NCBI GenBank assembly: GCA_016929415.1
Contig: JAFGIW010000131.1
Location: forward strand, 31,506 to 95,505
Source of the DNA: Chitinispirillaceae bacterium
GTDB lineage: Bacteria > Fibrobacterota > Chitinivibrionia > Chitinivibrionales > Chitinispirillaceae
Length of the DNA: 64,000 nt
Direction of reading: 5' to 3'
Part shown: positions 21,264 through 31,167 of the stretch, in pieces
Layout of the letters: each line of letters opens with the position of its first letter
Numbering within the stretch: the first letter of the stretch is position 1
The notes under the pieces: model-generated
Told to the model about the DNA's origin: nothing
Database searches by the model: none
Seen by the model: only the letters and a program-made list of their open reading frames with translations
Program-made: the position numbers and the translations under genes

Positions 21264-21764
21264 ATGAGCGGCGAAACAAAAAAGCACACCGACTCCCACG
21301 GCAACCGTCACCGCAGCCGTACCCTTGCTCTGCAGACGCTTTATGCCTGCGAAGTGGGTGCAAATCCCGAATGGCCGGTTATGCTCGAACGTATCGCGGA
21401 AGGAAGCAACCTGCCCGCAACGGTCGTCAACTATGCCCGTGAGTTGTGTACTGAACTCTACCGTGCAATGGAGAAAGTCGATGCGCTGATCCGTAAAAGG
21501 GCGGCAAACTGGGACATCAAACGGATGGCGGTCATCGACAGGAATATTATCAGGCTGGCGGTAACCGAATTGTGTTATTTTCAGCAGGTACCGGCAAAAG
21601 TCGTCATCGATGAGGCGGTCGAACTGGCGAAAGCATTCGGTGCCGAGGATTCCGGTAAATTCGTCAATGGAATTATCGATTCGATTCATAAAAATCTGAA
21701 TGGGGTTACCCCTGCGTCAGGAAAGGAAGGTTCTCCGCATGGAACAGATACATGCCCGAAATAA
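21264..21764 (+). CDS. nusB: transcription antitermination factor NusB
   Basis: RSRTLALQTLYACEV; VDALIRKRAANWDIKRMAVIDRNIIRLAVTEL; AFGAEDSGKFVNGIID. Confidence 0.93.
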   Translation: MSGETKKHTDSHGNRHRSRTLALQTLYACEVGANPEWPVMLERIAEGSNLPATVVNYARELCTELYRAMEKVDALIRKRAANWDIKRMAVIDRNIIRLAVTELCYFQQVPAKVVIDEAVELAKAFGAEDSGKFVNGIIDSIHKNLNGVTPASGKEGSPHGTDTCPK

Positions 21765-24594
21765 CCGTATTTTTGCACTTCTCGTATTCGGAATCGCCGC
21801 TATCGCTTTTTTCTTTACGATGGCGCCCACGGTCGCCTTCTGGGACTGCGGAGAATATACCGCCGCCGGTGCATCGATGGGGGTTCCCCATCCACCGGGC
21901 AATATTCTTTTAATGGCGATGCTCAGAGTAGCGAGCATCATTTTTTCCTTTTTCAAGGATATCGGCTATCGAATGAACTTTCTCGTGCTGCTTTTCAGTG
22001 CCGGAACCGCCGCCCTTATTTATTTAGTTGCCGTTCGGGTATCGATCTCCTTCATGGGTATCCCCGACACCACCTGGAAACGTATTACAGTCTATACCGG
22101 CGGCGTTGTTGCCGCACTCTTTACCGTCTTCGGCAGCACCTTCTGGTTCAGCGCCGTCGAGACTTCGGAAGCAAACGTTGTGCTGTTTTTCGTCGCATTG
22201 TCCACACTGCTTGCACTCATATGGTCGCAGAGTAAGGGTGAACACCGCGATCGGCTCCTGGTGCTCCTCGTATATACCAGTTTTCTCGGCATCGGCATCC
22301 ATATGTATTCGATGATCGTGCTTCCCGCAATTGCCCTGTTTGTCGCTCTTACCGATGCCGATAAGCGTACCGACTGGCGCCTGTGGGCCACCATCCTGCC
22401 GTTAGGTCTGGTGATGAAAGACCTTATCCTTTTTCTTTACGTCGCCCCCGTCGTTGTCGTCGTTACCTTGACAATGTCCTCAATGGCCGGACCGAACCAG
22501 CACAAGTGGCGTTTCTGCTTCTGGCTATCTTTCTTTGCATTGCTCGGATTCTCCTGTCATCTCATCATCCCGATCCGCAGCGCACTCGATCCGATCATCA
22601 ACGAAAACCACCCTGATCACTGGATCGCGTTTAAAGAGTATCTGCAGCGTAAACAATACGGCGCCGAAGATATGTTCTCCCGCATGTTCTGGCGGCGGGG
22701 GACCTGGGCCCATCAATTCGGCATTGAAGGTCATATGGGCTACGGCGGTTTCCACCTGACGCAATTTTTCCAGCTCGGCCCCGACGATACCCGGAAAAAT
22801 TTCTTCGAGGCCGGGTTCCTTACCGGAACGGTCAAACTGCTGGTCTACCTTATCCCGACGGCGTTCATGCTCTTCGGCTGGGGATATCTTTTCAAGAAAA
22901 ACCGCAATGTCGCCCTCTACCTCATCATCCTGTTTATTATCACGTCAATCGTGATCACCCTTTACATGAATTTTGCCGACGGAACACGGCCCGAACAACG
23001 CGATTACTTCTATTGGATTAAAAGCGGAAAGCAGGGGCCGATGCCAGTGGTCCATCGGGAGGTGCGTATCCGCGACTATTTCTGGTGCGCCGCCTTCATG
23101 TATTTCGGCCTGTGGATCGGAATCGCCGCGACCGCACTCATGCACTATCTGTTTACCCATAAAGAAAAATTCCAGCGAACCACTCTCGCCCCCATCGTCG
23201 CGGTGCTCTTCATGGCATCGCCCGCTCTACCCCTTACACAAAACTGGAACGACGCCTCCCGCCGCGGCGATTATATTCCCTTCGATTACGCCTACAACCT
23301 GCTTCAATCGTGCGAGAAAGACGGCGTCATATTCACCAACGGCGATAACGACACCTTCCCCCTCTGGGCACTACAGGAGGCGTACGGCATACGCAGGGAT
23401 GTCCGTATAGTCAACCTGAGCCTCCTCAACACCGACTGGTACATCAAGCAGCTCAAGCACCTCGAACCGAAAGTGGCCATCTCATACTCCGACGAACAGA
23501 TAAGCGCACTCAAACACCAGCTCAACCCCATCGTCACTCCGACGAAGTACACCATGCCCAAGGCCGGCATCGAGGTCATGCTGCCCGGCAGAAGTGAACT
23601 CAACGCTCTTCGGGTGCAGGACCAGATGGTCGTCAACATCGTCGATGCCAACAAATGGAAAAAACCGATCTACTTCGCCGTGACCGTCTCCGACGACAAT
23701 CTGATGGGACTCGGGCCGTACCTTAAAATGCAGGGCCTTGCCTATCGCGTTATGCGGAAGGTTGTCGCGGAGCGCGACCGGCTCGACATTACCCGTACGG
23801 TGCACCTGCTCGACAATGTCTACCGCTACCGCGGTCTGGGTGACGGGACGGCTCGCCTCAACGACACGTCCGAAAAACTGCTCTCTAATTACGCGGCATC
23901 CTACATCCAGATCGCACTTTCGATGCGGCGTCCGCTCAGCCTGATGAAAACCGAGGTTGATCGACTCAGAACGCTCGCCCTTGCGAAAACCGACTCCACC
24001 GCTGATTCTGCATCAACCGCAGCAGCAGCCGAACTCGTGCAGAAAGAAAAAACTTACAAGGACAGCCTGAATCTGGTGCTCGACAAGCTCCAGCAGTGTA
24101 TCGGCTTCATGCCCGCCGACTGGCGGCCGCGCGTGCTGCGGCACGAGGTGCTGATGACGCATGACATGAGCGCCGAGGCTGAAAAAACCATGCGTGAGGC
24201 GCTTTCCATCGACCCGGACAATGAAGAGTACATGAAATATTTTGTCCAGGCTCTGGAAAGGAACGGAAAGAAACAGGAAGCCAACGAGGTGCTCAAAAAG
24301 CTCCTCAAGGATGAGTCTGATCCGTGGTTCGCCCACGCTTCGCTGGCGAAAAACTACGAGGAACTCGGTCTATTCGACAGCGCCATTGCGGTCATGCAGC
24401 AATTTGCTTCGACCCATCCCGGCGACCGCCGCGCCGCCGCCTACCTGCAGCAGCTCAACAGTCTCAAGGGGCAATCGCAAACGGTTGATTCCGCAACGAA
24501 ACCCGACATGCTCCCGTCACCGCTGAGCCCCGCACCGGCAACGAAGGAACCCGCGGCACCGAAACCGATCGACACCGCACTCAAGACGAAGTAG
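21739..24594 (+). CDS. DUF2723 family membrane protein (O-mannosyltransferase-like) with C-terminal TPR-like region
   Basis: APTVAFWDCGEYTAAGASMGVPHPPGNILL motif of DUF2723; many TM segments; NGDNDTFPLWALQEAYGIRRDVRIVNLSLLNTDWYIKQL. Confidence 0.88.
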   Translation: MEQIHARNNRIFALLVFGIAAIAFFFTMAPTVAFWDCGEYTAAGASMGVPHPPGNILLMAMLRVASIIFSFFKDIGYRMNFLVLLFSAGTAALIYLVAVRVSISFMGIPDTTWKRITVYTGGVVAALFTVFGSTFWFSAVETSEANVVLFFVALSTLLALIWSQSKGEHRDRLLVLLVYTSFLGIGIHMYSMIVLPAIALFVALTDADKRTDWRLWATILPLGLVMKDLILFLYVAPVVVVVTLTMSSMAGPNQHKWRFCFWLSFFALLGFSCHLIIPIRSALDPIINENHPDHWIAFKEYLQRKQYGAEDMFSRMFWRRGTWAHQFGIEGHMGYGGFHLTQFFQLGPDDTRKNFFEAGFLTGTVKLLVYLIPTAFMLFGWGYLFKKNRNVALYLIILFIITSIVITLYMNFADGTRPEQRDYFYWIKSGKQGPMPVVHREVRIRDYFWCAAFMYFGLWIGIAATALMHYLFTHKEKFQRTTLAPIVAVLFMASPALPLTQNWNDASRRGDYIPFDYAYNLLQSCEKDGVIFTNGDNDTFPLWALQEAYGIRRDVRIVNLSLLNTDWYIKQLKHLEPKVAISYSDEQISALKHQLNPIVTPTKYTMPKAGIEVMLPGRSELNALRVQDQMVVNIVDANKWKKPIYFAVTVSDDNLMGLGPYLKMQGLAYRVMRKVVAERDRLDITRTVHLLDNVYRYRGLGDGTARLNDTSEKLLSNYAASYIQIALSMRRPLSLMKTEVDRLRTLALAKTDSTADSASTAAAAELVQKEKTYKDSLNLVLDKLQQCIGFMPADWRPRVLRHEVLMTHDMSAEAEKTMREALSIDPDNEEYMKYFVQALERNGKKQEANEVLKKLLKDESDPWFAHASLAKNYEELGLFDSAIAVMQQFASTHPGDRRAAAYLQQLNSLKGQSQTVDSATKPDMLPSPLSPAPATKEPAAPKPIDTALKTK

Positions 24595-24632
24595 CGGCAA
24601 CAAGGTTGGCCGGCAGCCTTAACCGACTCCCT

Positions 24633-25184
24633 CTACTGAGGGAGTCCCTCTTCACTTTTGATTTTCCGGTAATGCAGTTGAAGGACCCCGCGGTCATAGG
24701 TCCGGCACGAAACAAGGGAGAGCCACTGCTCCGCCACGGGTGATGGAAAGAGGCGCAGACCGTGACCAAGCAGCACCGGCAATACGGTAAGAATGTATTC
24801 GTCAACCAAGTTTTTTTTAAGGCAGGATGCAATGAGAGCGCTTCCCCCGACAAGCCACAGTCTTTTAAGCCGCGATAATTCCTTCGACCCCACGATCTGC
24901 TGCGGGTCCCCCGTAACGAAATAGATATTGCCGCTCTCCGCCTGCAGGTCGCGCCGGGTAAAAACAAACGACGGTTTGCCGGGATAGGGCCAGGGGCCGA
25001 GCGACCTGATCAGTTCAAACGTCGTACTTCCCATGATAAGCCCGTCGATCGAATCGTAATAAGCAGCATACCCGTAATCGGTATCGATCTCATCGATCCG
25101 GGTCAGCCAGTCGATCGCGCCGTCGGCACGGGCGATAAATCCGTCGAGCGTGTTTGATATGTAAAGACTCACCGAAGGTGCCAT
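24633..25184 (-). CDS. dihydrofolate reductase-like / RibD C-terminal domain protein
   Basis: VSLYISNTLDGFIARADGAIDWL, LIMGSTTFE, RLWLVGGSALIASCLKKNLVDEYILTVLPVLLGHGLRLF. Confidence 0.85.
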   Translation of the reverse strand: MAPSVSLYISNTLDGFIARADGAIDWLTRIDEIDTDYGYAAYYDSIDGLIMGSTTFELIRSLGPWPYPGKPSFVFTRRDLQAESGNIYFVTGDPQQIVGSKELSRLKRLWLVGGSALIASCLKKNLVDEYILTVLPVLLGHGLRLFPSPVAEQWLSLVSCRTYDRGVLQLHYRKIKSEEGLPQ

Positions 25185-25207
25185 GAAGCGATCCTTTGTC
25201 GGGGGCG

Positions 25208-25993
25208 CTAATCGACGAAACGCCGGTACTCGTTGTTGACGTCCGCCTCACTCCAGGCGGTATTAAGGATTTTGATTTCATCGATCAAACCGGGGTAATT
25301 GGTGTCCCGCCGTGTCGAAGCGTCTTTTCCAAAAAGCAGATAAAGGCCCGACGAGACATTGCTGCTGCTTTGGTAGGTCTGTGTTCTATTTCCGTTTACG
25401 TAAAGTTCAACCGTTCCTTTGCGCCGCAGCATAACGCAGTGGCGCCAGATATTAGCATTGGCCGGAAATTCCGTATCAATCGACCCCGTCGAATACTGCC
25501 CAACGAACGCACTGAAACGGTTGTTGAGAATCGACAGTGAATAACCGCTTTGACGGGCAACACCCTTGGCGATGATATCGTAGCGTGTCGTATCGGTCTG
25601 GGCCTCGGTGATACGCGGCTTGACCCAGACGGAGATGGTGAAATCACCGGCGCCGAATTCAAAGAGGGAGTCGGTTGTCGGGGCGATGGAAACGTAGTTG
25701 CCGCTTCCGTCGAAACCAAGCGCCAGACCGCTTTTACCGCTGTCACGGGTGCATCCGATAATCTGTCCATTGCTCTTCCCCAAACTGTCGGTCAGCGTGG
25801 TTCCCGCAGTGTCGTCACACGTCCACCAGCCGGCAAGCCCTTTAGGGTGTTGGGTTGTTGTAGGAATAATGGGGGTGTCGTTATCGCCCGGCTTGTCAGG
25901 AGCGGGATTGTACGGATCAAACGGGCCGAAACAGGAGCAGAAAAAGAGTAGTGGAACCAGTAGGCGGCGTAAGACGAGGACGGCGTTGTTCAT
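25208..25993 (-). CDS. LamG/concanavalin-like jelly-roll lipoprotein
   Basis: Start MNNAVLVLRRLLVPLLFFCSC (lipobox-like); LAGWWTCDDTAGTTLTDSLGKSNGQI...DFTISVWVKP...HCVMLRRKGTVELYVNG...LIDEIKILNTAWSEADV. Confidence 0.8.
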   Translation of the reverse strand: MNNAVLVLRRLLVPLLFFCSCFGPFDPYNPAPDKPGDNDTPIIPTTTQHPKGLAGWWTCDDTAGTTLTDSLGKSNGQIIGCTRDSGKSGLALGFDGSGNYVSIAPTTDSLFEFGAGDFTISVWVKPRITEAQTDTTRYDIIAKGVARQSGYSLSILNNRFSAFVGQYSTGSIDTEFPANANIWRHCVMLRRKGTVELYVNGNRTQTYQSSSNVSSGLYLLFGKDASTRRDTNYPGLIDEIKILNTAWSEADVNNEYRRFVD

Positions 25994-26183
25994 TACCTTA
26001 GATACCTCCCCTTCAAATATAGTAATGGGAATGGATATTAAAAAATCTTCCGGAGTTCGTGTCCTCACGGCGAACGGTGCGGTGCCGGCGGACGTGTACG
26101 GCCGTGTTTTATTTACGCAGCAGTTCCGGGTCAATCGGAAGGTGTTTGCCGATGTCCTCTGCCGGGGCCGGCGCGGCAGTACC

Positions 26184-27317
26184 TCAAGGGCCGTCGGCCG
26201 GCTTACCGTCAAAAGCCGGATTCAGATTCAGCACCCCCGGTTCGATATCACCATTCCCCGTCGTGCGCAGATAAATCCCGGAAGGATACCTGCCGACGGA
26301 ATGGGGAAACCTCTGCCCCCTGATGTTAAACATGCCGTTTTCGGGTGTAATTAATTTATTGTGAAGACGATACTTCGGCCTGGTTTTTACTTCTGCCGGA
26401 TTGAAATATGAAGTAAAATCAAATGTCTGCGCACCGGTAATGTGATCAATCCCGATACGACACACTTCTTTCATTATACTCTGGTCGGATAAATGACTTT
26501 TCAGGTCTTCAATGAAAACAGCCTCTTTCTGGACGGCAATCAGCGCAGCCGCCAATGGCTCGTTTTTTTGCAACCTGTCTTCTAAAAATGCCAAGGGGAA
26601 ACGATAGCCTCTCCTGTTGAGCGATTCCGCCTGAAGAAAGTATCCCATCACTACACTATGAAGTTGGGGAACCTCATGGGGTGCACGCCAGTACGGCAGT
26701 GCATAACGTTCCCAATCCTGTCGCTCCTCTTCGGAAGCTTTCATCCGATCCGCGATATCTTGACGGGCAGCTTCCACCATATTTCTGAATTTCTCATCAT
26801 TTATTCTCTCTTCTAATTGCGCCAATGAGGTGATCGTGGAATCGTTCCCGAAGATTTTCAGCAACTCCAGTGCCGTATAGCCGACATCATACCATGTCGT
26901 ATTTTCGGCAAGACGAAGGGCGATATTCACTACGTCATCAGGATCGCAAAAATAAATCGCGGTAATGACTTCTCCGTACCACATCCCCTTTTCCGACATC
27001 GCCATGCCGTAGAGGGCATCTTGTAACGCCGGTTTATCCGGAAGTTTTGTAATGGCCCGAAGAAGTACCCATAAGGCCGGACCACTTATCTCTCTGATAT
27101 GTGTTTGGACAAACGGGATCAATTCGGAGCCGTAGGCGCCGGCCAGACGCCCCGCTTCTTCGTCGATTTTCGCTTCATTGTTCATCATATACCCTTGAAT
27201 GGACGAGGAGATAGCTTCAATCTCGTCATTCAATGCTCCGAATCCGGCTTGTGTGACAGTAAACAGCACACCGGTCGCTAATAATGCAACCTTTTGAAAA
27301 TGCTTGAAGTTATTCAT
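26184..27317 (-). CDS. secreted hypothetical protein, HEAT-like helical repeats
   Basis: Signal peptide FQKVALLATGVLFTVTQAGFG; helical repeat-like composition; no confident family. Confidence 0.5.
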   Translation of the reverse strand: MNNFKHFQKVALLATGVLFTVTQAGFGALNDEIEAISSSIQGYMMNNEAKIDEEAGRLAGAYGSELIPFVQTHIREISGPALWVLLRAITKLPDKPALQDALYGMAMSEKGMWYGEVITAIYFCDPDDVVNIALRLAENTTWYDVGYTALELLKIFGNDSTITSLAQLEERINDEKFRNMVEAARQDIADRMKASEEERQDWERYALPYWRAPHEVPQLHSVVMGYFLQAESLNRRGYRFPLAFLEDRLQKNEPLAAALIAVQKEAVFIEDLKSHLSDQSIMKEVCRIGIDHITGAQTFDFTSYFNPAEVKTRPKYRLHNKLITPENGMFNIRGQRFPHSVGRYPSGIYLRTTGNGDIEPGVLNLNPAFDGKPADGP

Positions 27318-27517
27318 TGATTGCTCCCGGGATGTGTTGTGAATTCAGCATTCAACGAATCTCCGATTCCTTCGTTTGACGTTCCCCTATTCACAATATA
27401 CACGCTTTTTACGGTACAGGCGGCGGTATTGACTGCAAAAGTATGATCTATCAGGGTAAACGGTGCTGCCCCGACCTCATTGGGCGTTTTTCAGGGTATT
27501 TTTATTAAATAGAAAAT

Positions 27518-27808
27518 TTAGCCTCCATTCCTGAATAGAATGATCTCCACGCCCATAATACCGGATCGTGTAAGCAGCGTCCCCGGACTTCCGGCATTGT
27601 CGTCGTAGATACCGACGACAATCTGGGCGCCCGTACCGGCATGATAGATATGCATGCTCGTTATCGTACCCCCATCTGTCATCAAGACCCGCTGCGTCGA
27701 ACGTAATTTCGTCAACGACGAAGTACCGCTTGATTCGGTTCTTCCGACAGGGGAGAATCGGTTGCGGTGGGGACGGCAATAAGTGTAGTTCAATTTCAAG
27801 CAATGCAC
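27518..27808 (-). pseudogene. probable remnant of a secreted beta-sandwich domain
   Basis: STQRVLMTDGGTITSMHIYHAGTGAQIVVGIYDDNAGSPGTLLTRSG looks like a recognisable extracellular domain but stops shortly after; no signal peptide or rest of gene. Confidence 0.35.
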
Positions 27809-27824
27809 TGCTTGAATTCAAGCA
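27795..27824. promoter_or_regulatory. triple 8-mer array TTCAAGCA (+/-/+), possible operator
   Basis: TTCAAGCA 27795-27802, TGCTTGAA 27809-27816, TTCAAGCA 27817-27824, all perfect. Confidence 0.4.
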
Positions 27825-28083
27825 TCGGATAAATTATAATGCCGCAACCGCCGCAATTTCCTTCCCGGCAAGGCACGCACCGGATTCCCGCCGAAAGCCG
27901 TGGAGATTCTTCCCCGCGCGCACTCCACCGTCTTCCTGCCCATTTCCGAAATGCATCAAGCCCAATAATCTTTTTAACCGTACGTATTCTCCCACCCGGC
28001 GAATTGCCTCCTCTCCGCATTGAAAACCCGTCCCCGCCGGACCTATTTTTAGGGCTTCTTAAAAAATCTGCCCTGGAGAACTT

Positions 28084-29091
28084 TTGCGGAATAAACGAAA
28101 ATTTTTAACGACCCTCCTGAAGGGTGTGGTGACGCTGGGCATTGTCATCCTGTTGGTTAACAAGCTCGGCTGGAATGACATCACGGCAACCCTGACCACA
28201 GCGCGGCCCCTCTGGCTGGGTGCTGCACTGTTTCTCTTTATCATCAGCACATTCGTCGGTGTCATTCAATGGAGGATTCTCCTGCATAACCGGGGCATCC
28301 CCCTGCCACTTGGGCGGTCGCTGCGCCTGTATTTGATCGGCATGTTCTTCAACAATTTCGTGCTCGGCGGCATTGTCGGCGATGTCCTGAAAATCGCTTC
28401 GATCAGAAGCCGCGACGGCAAAGGAATGGCCGGGCTGGCCGCCACGATGCTCGATCGGTTCGCCGGACTGTGGGCCATGTGCGGATTCGCCGTAGGGGGC
28501 AGTATTATTCTGATGTCGCGCCAGGGTACGCTCGTCAGCGGTAAAATCGATACCGCGGTGGTTGCGCTTTTCGCCGCCTTCCTTCTCTTCGCCGGCATCA
28601 TGGTTTTTCTTGTCTGCAAACCAATGCAGCGTATGGTCTTTTCTCTGCTCGACCTGCCGCCTGCAAGCGGAAAACTGCGTCTGCGGGAGATACTGTCGGA
28701 AATGCTCATCGAGGCGCATGACCGGCATCTTCTTATCGTTGTCGCGCTGCTTTCAACGGTTATTCAGTTTCTGCGGATCGGCGTGCACGTTCTTACCGCC
28801 CTTTCGCTCGGACTTCTTACTGCCGATAATTTTCACTATTTTTTCATTTTCGTTCCCATCATCGCCATGCTCATGACCATCCCGCTCCCTTTCGGCGTGC
28901 GGGAAGCGGCGGGTGGAACGCTTTTCGCGCTTGCCGGTTTTCCCGAAGATGCCGCCTATGTCATGGGATTTCTCGCCTCACTCGTCGGACTTGCCGCAAG
29001 TTTCATCGGTGGACTATTTTACATAACCGACCGGACCATTTCCAGGGAGCAGCATGAGAACCGTATCGATCGTCATACCGCTTTACAATGA
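28084..29091 (+). CDS. flippase-like / lysylphosphatidylglycerol synthase TM-region (UPF0104) family membrane protein
   Basis: TTG start; LFLFIISTFVGVIQWRILLHNRGI, FFNNFVLGGIVGDVLKIASI, PFGVREAAGGTLFALAG. Confidence 0.8.
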   Translation: MRNKRKFLTTLLKGVVTLGIVILLVNKLGWNDITATLTTARPLWLGAALFLFIISTFVGVIQWRILLHNRGIPLPLGRSLRLYLIGMFFNNFVLGGIVGDVLKIASIRSRDGKGMAGLAATMLDRFAGLWAMCGFAVGGSIILMSRQGTLVSGKIDTAVVALFAAFLLFAGIMVFLVCKPMQRMVFSLLDLPPASGKLRLREILSEMLIEAHDRHLLIVVALLSTVIQFLRIGVHVLTALSLGLLTADNFHYFFIFVPIIAMLMTIPLPFGVREAAGGTLFALAGFPEDAAYVMGFLASLVGLAASFIGGLFYITDRTISREQHENRIDRHTALQ

Positions 29092-29980
29092 ATGTGAAAG
29101 CCTCCCCGTGCTGATGGAGGCGATCAGCGCGGTCATGGATAAAAACGCCGACACGTGGGAGGTTCTCTTTGTCGACGACGGCAGCACCGACCGCTCCTTC
29201 GAAACGATCAAAGAGCTGCGCGCACGCTACGGGAAAAAATTGCGCGCGGTGAGGTTCAACCGCAACTACGGGAAATCGGCGGGGCTCAGTACCGGCATCA
29301 GAGAGGCGAACGGCGATGTGATCATCACCATGGACGCCGACCTGCAGGATGACCCCGCGGCAATACCCGAACTGCTCGCGAAACTCGACGAAGGGTGGGA
29401 CCTCGTGAGCGGCTGGAAAAAGAAACGGTACGATCCATTGACGTTTACAATCCCTTCGAAGCTCTGGAACGTCGTCAATTCGCTTCTTTCCGGTGTCAAA
29501 CTGCACGATTTCAACTGCGGCTTCAAGGCGTATCGCGCAGCCGCGGCGAAATCGCTTGAAATCTACGGCGACCGCCACCGCTACCTCCCGACCCTGGCCC
29601 ACTGGAACGGATATACGGTCACCGAGCTGCCCGTCCCCCACCACCCCCGCAAATACGGTCGCTCGAAATACGGTTTCGGCAAGTTCTTCAACGGGCTGAT
29701 GGACATGCTGACGCTGCTTTTCCTGAGAAGATATCTGAGAAGTCCGCTGCACTTCTTCGGGCTGCTCGGCTGCGGACTCATTCTTCTCGGAACGGGGGTT
29801 CTGGGCTACTTCGGCATCGAATGGATCATCACCGGATCGATGCACATGCGGCCGCTTGTGCTACTTTCGGTAAGCGCCATCATCGTGGGTATCCAGTTCC
29901 TCTCGTTCGGGTTTCTCGCCGAGATTCTCATCAATATGGCGCCGAAAGAAACCTACCTTATCCGCGAAAAAATTGAGTAA
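29054..29980 (+). CDS. family 2 glycosyltransferase (polyprenyl-phosphate hexosyltransferase-like)
   Basis: VSIVIPLYNECESLPVLMEAI, VDDGSTDRSFE, ITMDADLQDDPAAIPELL, two C-term TM segments. Confidence 0.9.
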   Translation: MRTVSIVIPLYNECESLPVLMEAISAVMDKNADTWEVLFVDDGSTDRSFETIKELRARYGKKLRAVRFNRNYGKSAGLSTGIREANGDVIITMDADLQDDPAAIPELLAKLDEGWDLVSGWKKKRYDPLTFTIPSKLWNVVNSLLSGVKLHDFNCGFKAYRAAAAKSLEIYGDRHRYLPTLAHWNGYTVTELPVPHHPRKYGRSKYGFGKFFNGLMDMLTLLFLRRYLRSPLHFFGLLGCGLILLGTGVLGYFGIEWIITGSMHMRPLVLLSVSAIIVGIQFLSFGFLAEILINMAPKETYLIREKIE

Positions 29981-31050
29981 TGAAAGTACTCTGCATCTGC
30001 CCGATTGGCATCGGCAACTACCTGCTCTGCTATCCGGCATGGTCGCTGTTGCGCAACAACCTCCCGGGTGCGCAGATGCATCTTCTCGCGCTCAGGAAAC
30101 CGATCCTCGATCTGGCGGCAGGCGACCCGCTCTGGGACCGCGCCCACCTTATTGAACCGACAAGAAAACAGGGAACGGCCGGCATGGCCTCATTCATCGG
30201 GAAGCTGCGTTCGGAACGGTTCGACGCGAGCATGAGCTTCTTTCCCTCAAATACCTGGCAGTACAACCTGCTGCCTTTTCTTGCGGGAATCGGGAGACGG
30301 TGTGCTTTTAGTTATTGCCTGAAAAGAGGCTCGTCCCTTTCGTGGCTCACTACCGATCTGCTGCCGGTCGATGTTACCCTGCATGATGTGCAGCAGAACA
30401 TCATGTTCGCCGGCCGGTTCCTCAATCGCGACCTTTCCGGCGCACCGGTCGTCTTTCCGCAGCTCTGCAGTGAAGCAGACCGGCACAGTGCGCGTGCACT
30501 GCTCGGCTCCGGCACCCGCCCGTATCTTGCCATTCACCCGGGATCGAGCGCCGAACATGGTATGGAAGTAAAGCGGTGGCCCCCGGAGCGGTTCGGAGAA
30601 CTTGCGGACCGTATCGCCGAACGTCTTGACGCAGAGGCACTGATCTTCGGCGGACCCGATGAAGCGCGGCTGAAGCTGGCAGTCGCGGCCGCCATGAAAC
30701 AGCCCTGCCGCATCATTGAACCGCAGAAACTCACCCTGACCGCTGCACTTCTGCGAAAATGTACCCTGTGCCTCTGTAACGATTCGGGAATCATGCACCT
30801 GGCAGCCTGCAGCGGAGTGCCGGTCGCGGCACTTTTCGGCCCTACCGACGAACGACGCAATGGACCTTACGGCCCCAACCATTGCAGTATCCGGAAAACT
30901 ATGGAAGGATTCCCGCTCTGGACCGCGGCAAATGTCGGGGTAAGGGCAGTGCCGGCCGGAATCGATCCCCGGAAAAGCCTTATGGAACTTACCGTCGATG
31001 AAGCCTGGAAGCAGATGGGAAACTTTCTGCAACGCCTCACTCCCGTCTGA
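29980..31050 (+). CDS. family 9 glycosyltransferase (heptosyltransferase-like)
   Basis: TAATG overlap with preceding gene; LAIHPGSSAEHGMEVKRWPPERF; LCLCNDSGIMHLAACSGVPVAALFGPTDERRNGP. Confidence 0.88.
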   Translation: MKVLCICPIGIGNYLLCYPAWSLLRNNLPGAQMHLLALRKPILDLAAGDPLWDRAHLIEPTRKQGTAGMASFIGKLRSERFDASMSFFPSNTWQYNLLPFLAGIGRRCAFSYCLKRGSSLSWLTTDLLPVDVTLHDVQQNIMFAGRFLNRDLSGAPVVFPQLCSEADRHSARALLGSGTRPYLAIHPGSSAEHGMEVKRWPPERFGELADRIAERLDAEALIFGGPDEARLKLAVAAAMKQPCRIIEPQKLTLTAALLRKCTLCLCNDSGIMHLAACSGVPVAALFGPTDERRNGPYGPNHCSIRKTMEGFPLWTAANVGVRAVPAGIDPRKSLMELTVDEAWKQMGNFLQRLTPV

Positions 31051-31167
31051 CCGGTAATCGAGAGATCGTTTATCTTTCTCTCATCGTAAATTATGGCCAA
31101 ACCATCGGAATTCATTGTATTTTTTCGATAACAGCAAGGTAACTCACCACTACGAAGGAGGTACAGA

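Noticed and set aside
24633-25184. Missing RibD of the riboflavin operon
   Set aside because: Only the reductase-like domain is present, with no deaminase domain, opposite strand; fits the stand-alone DHFR-like family better.
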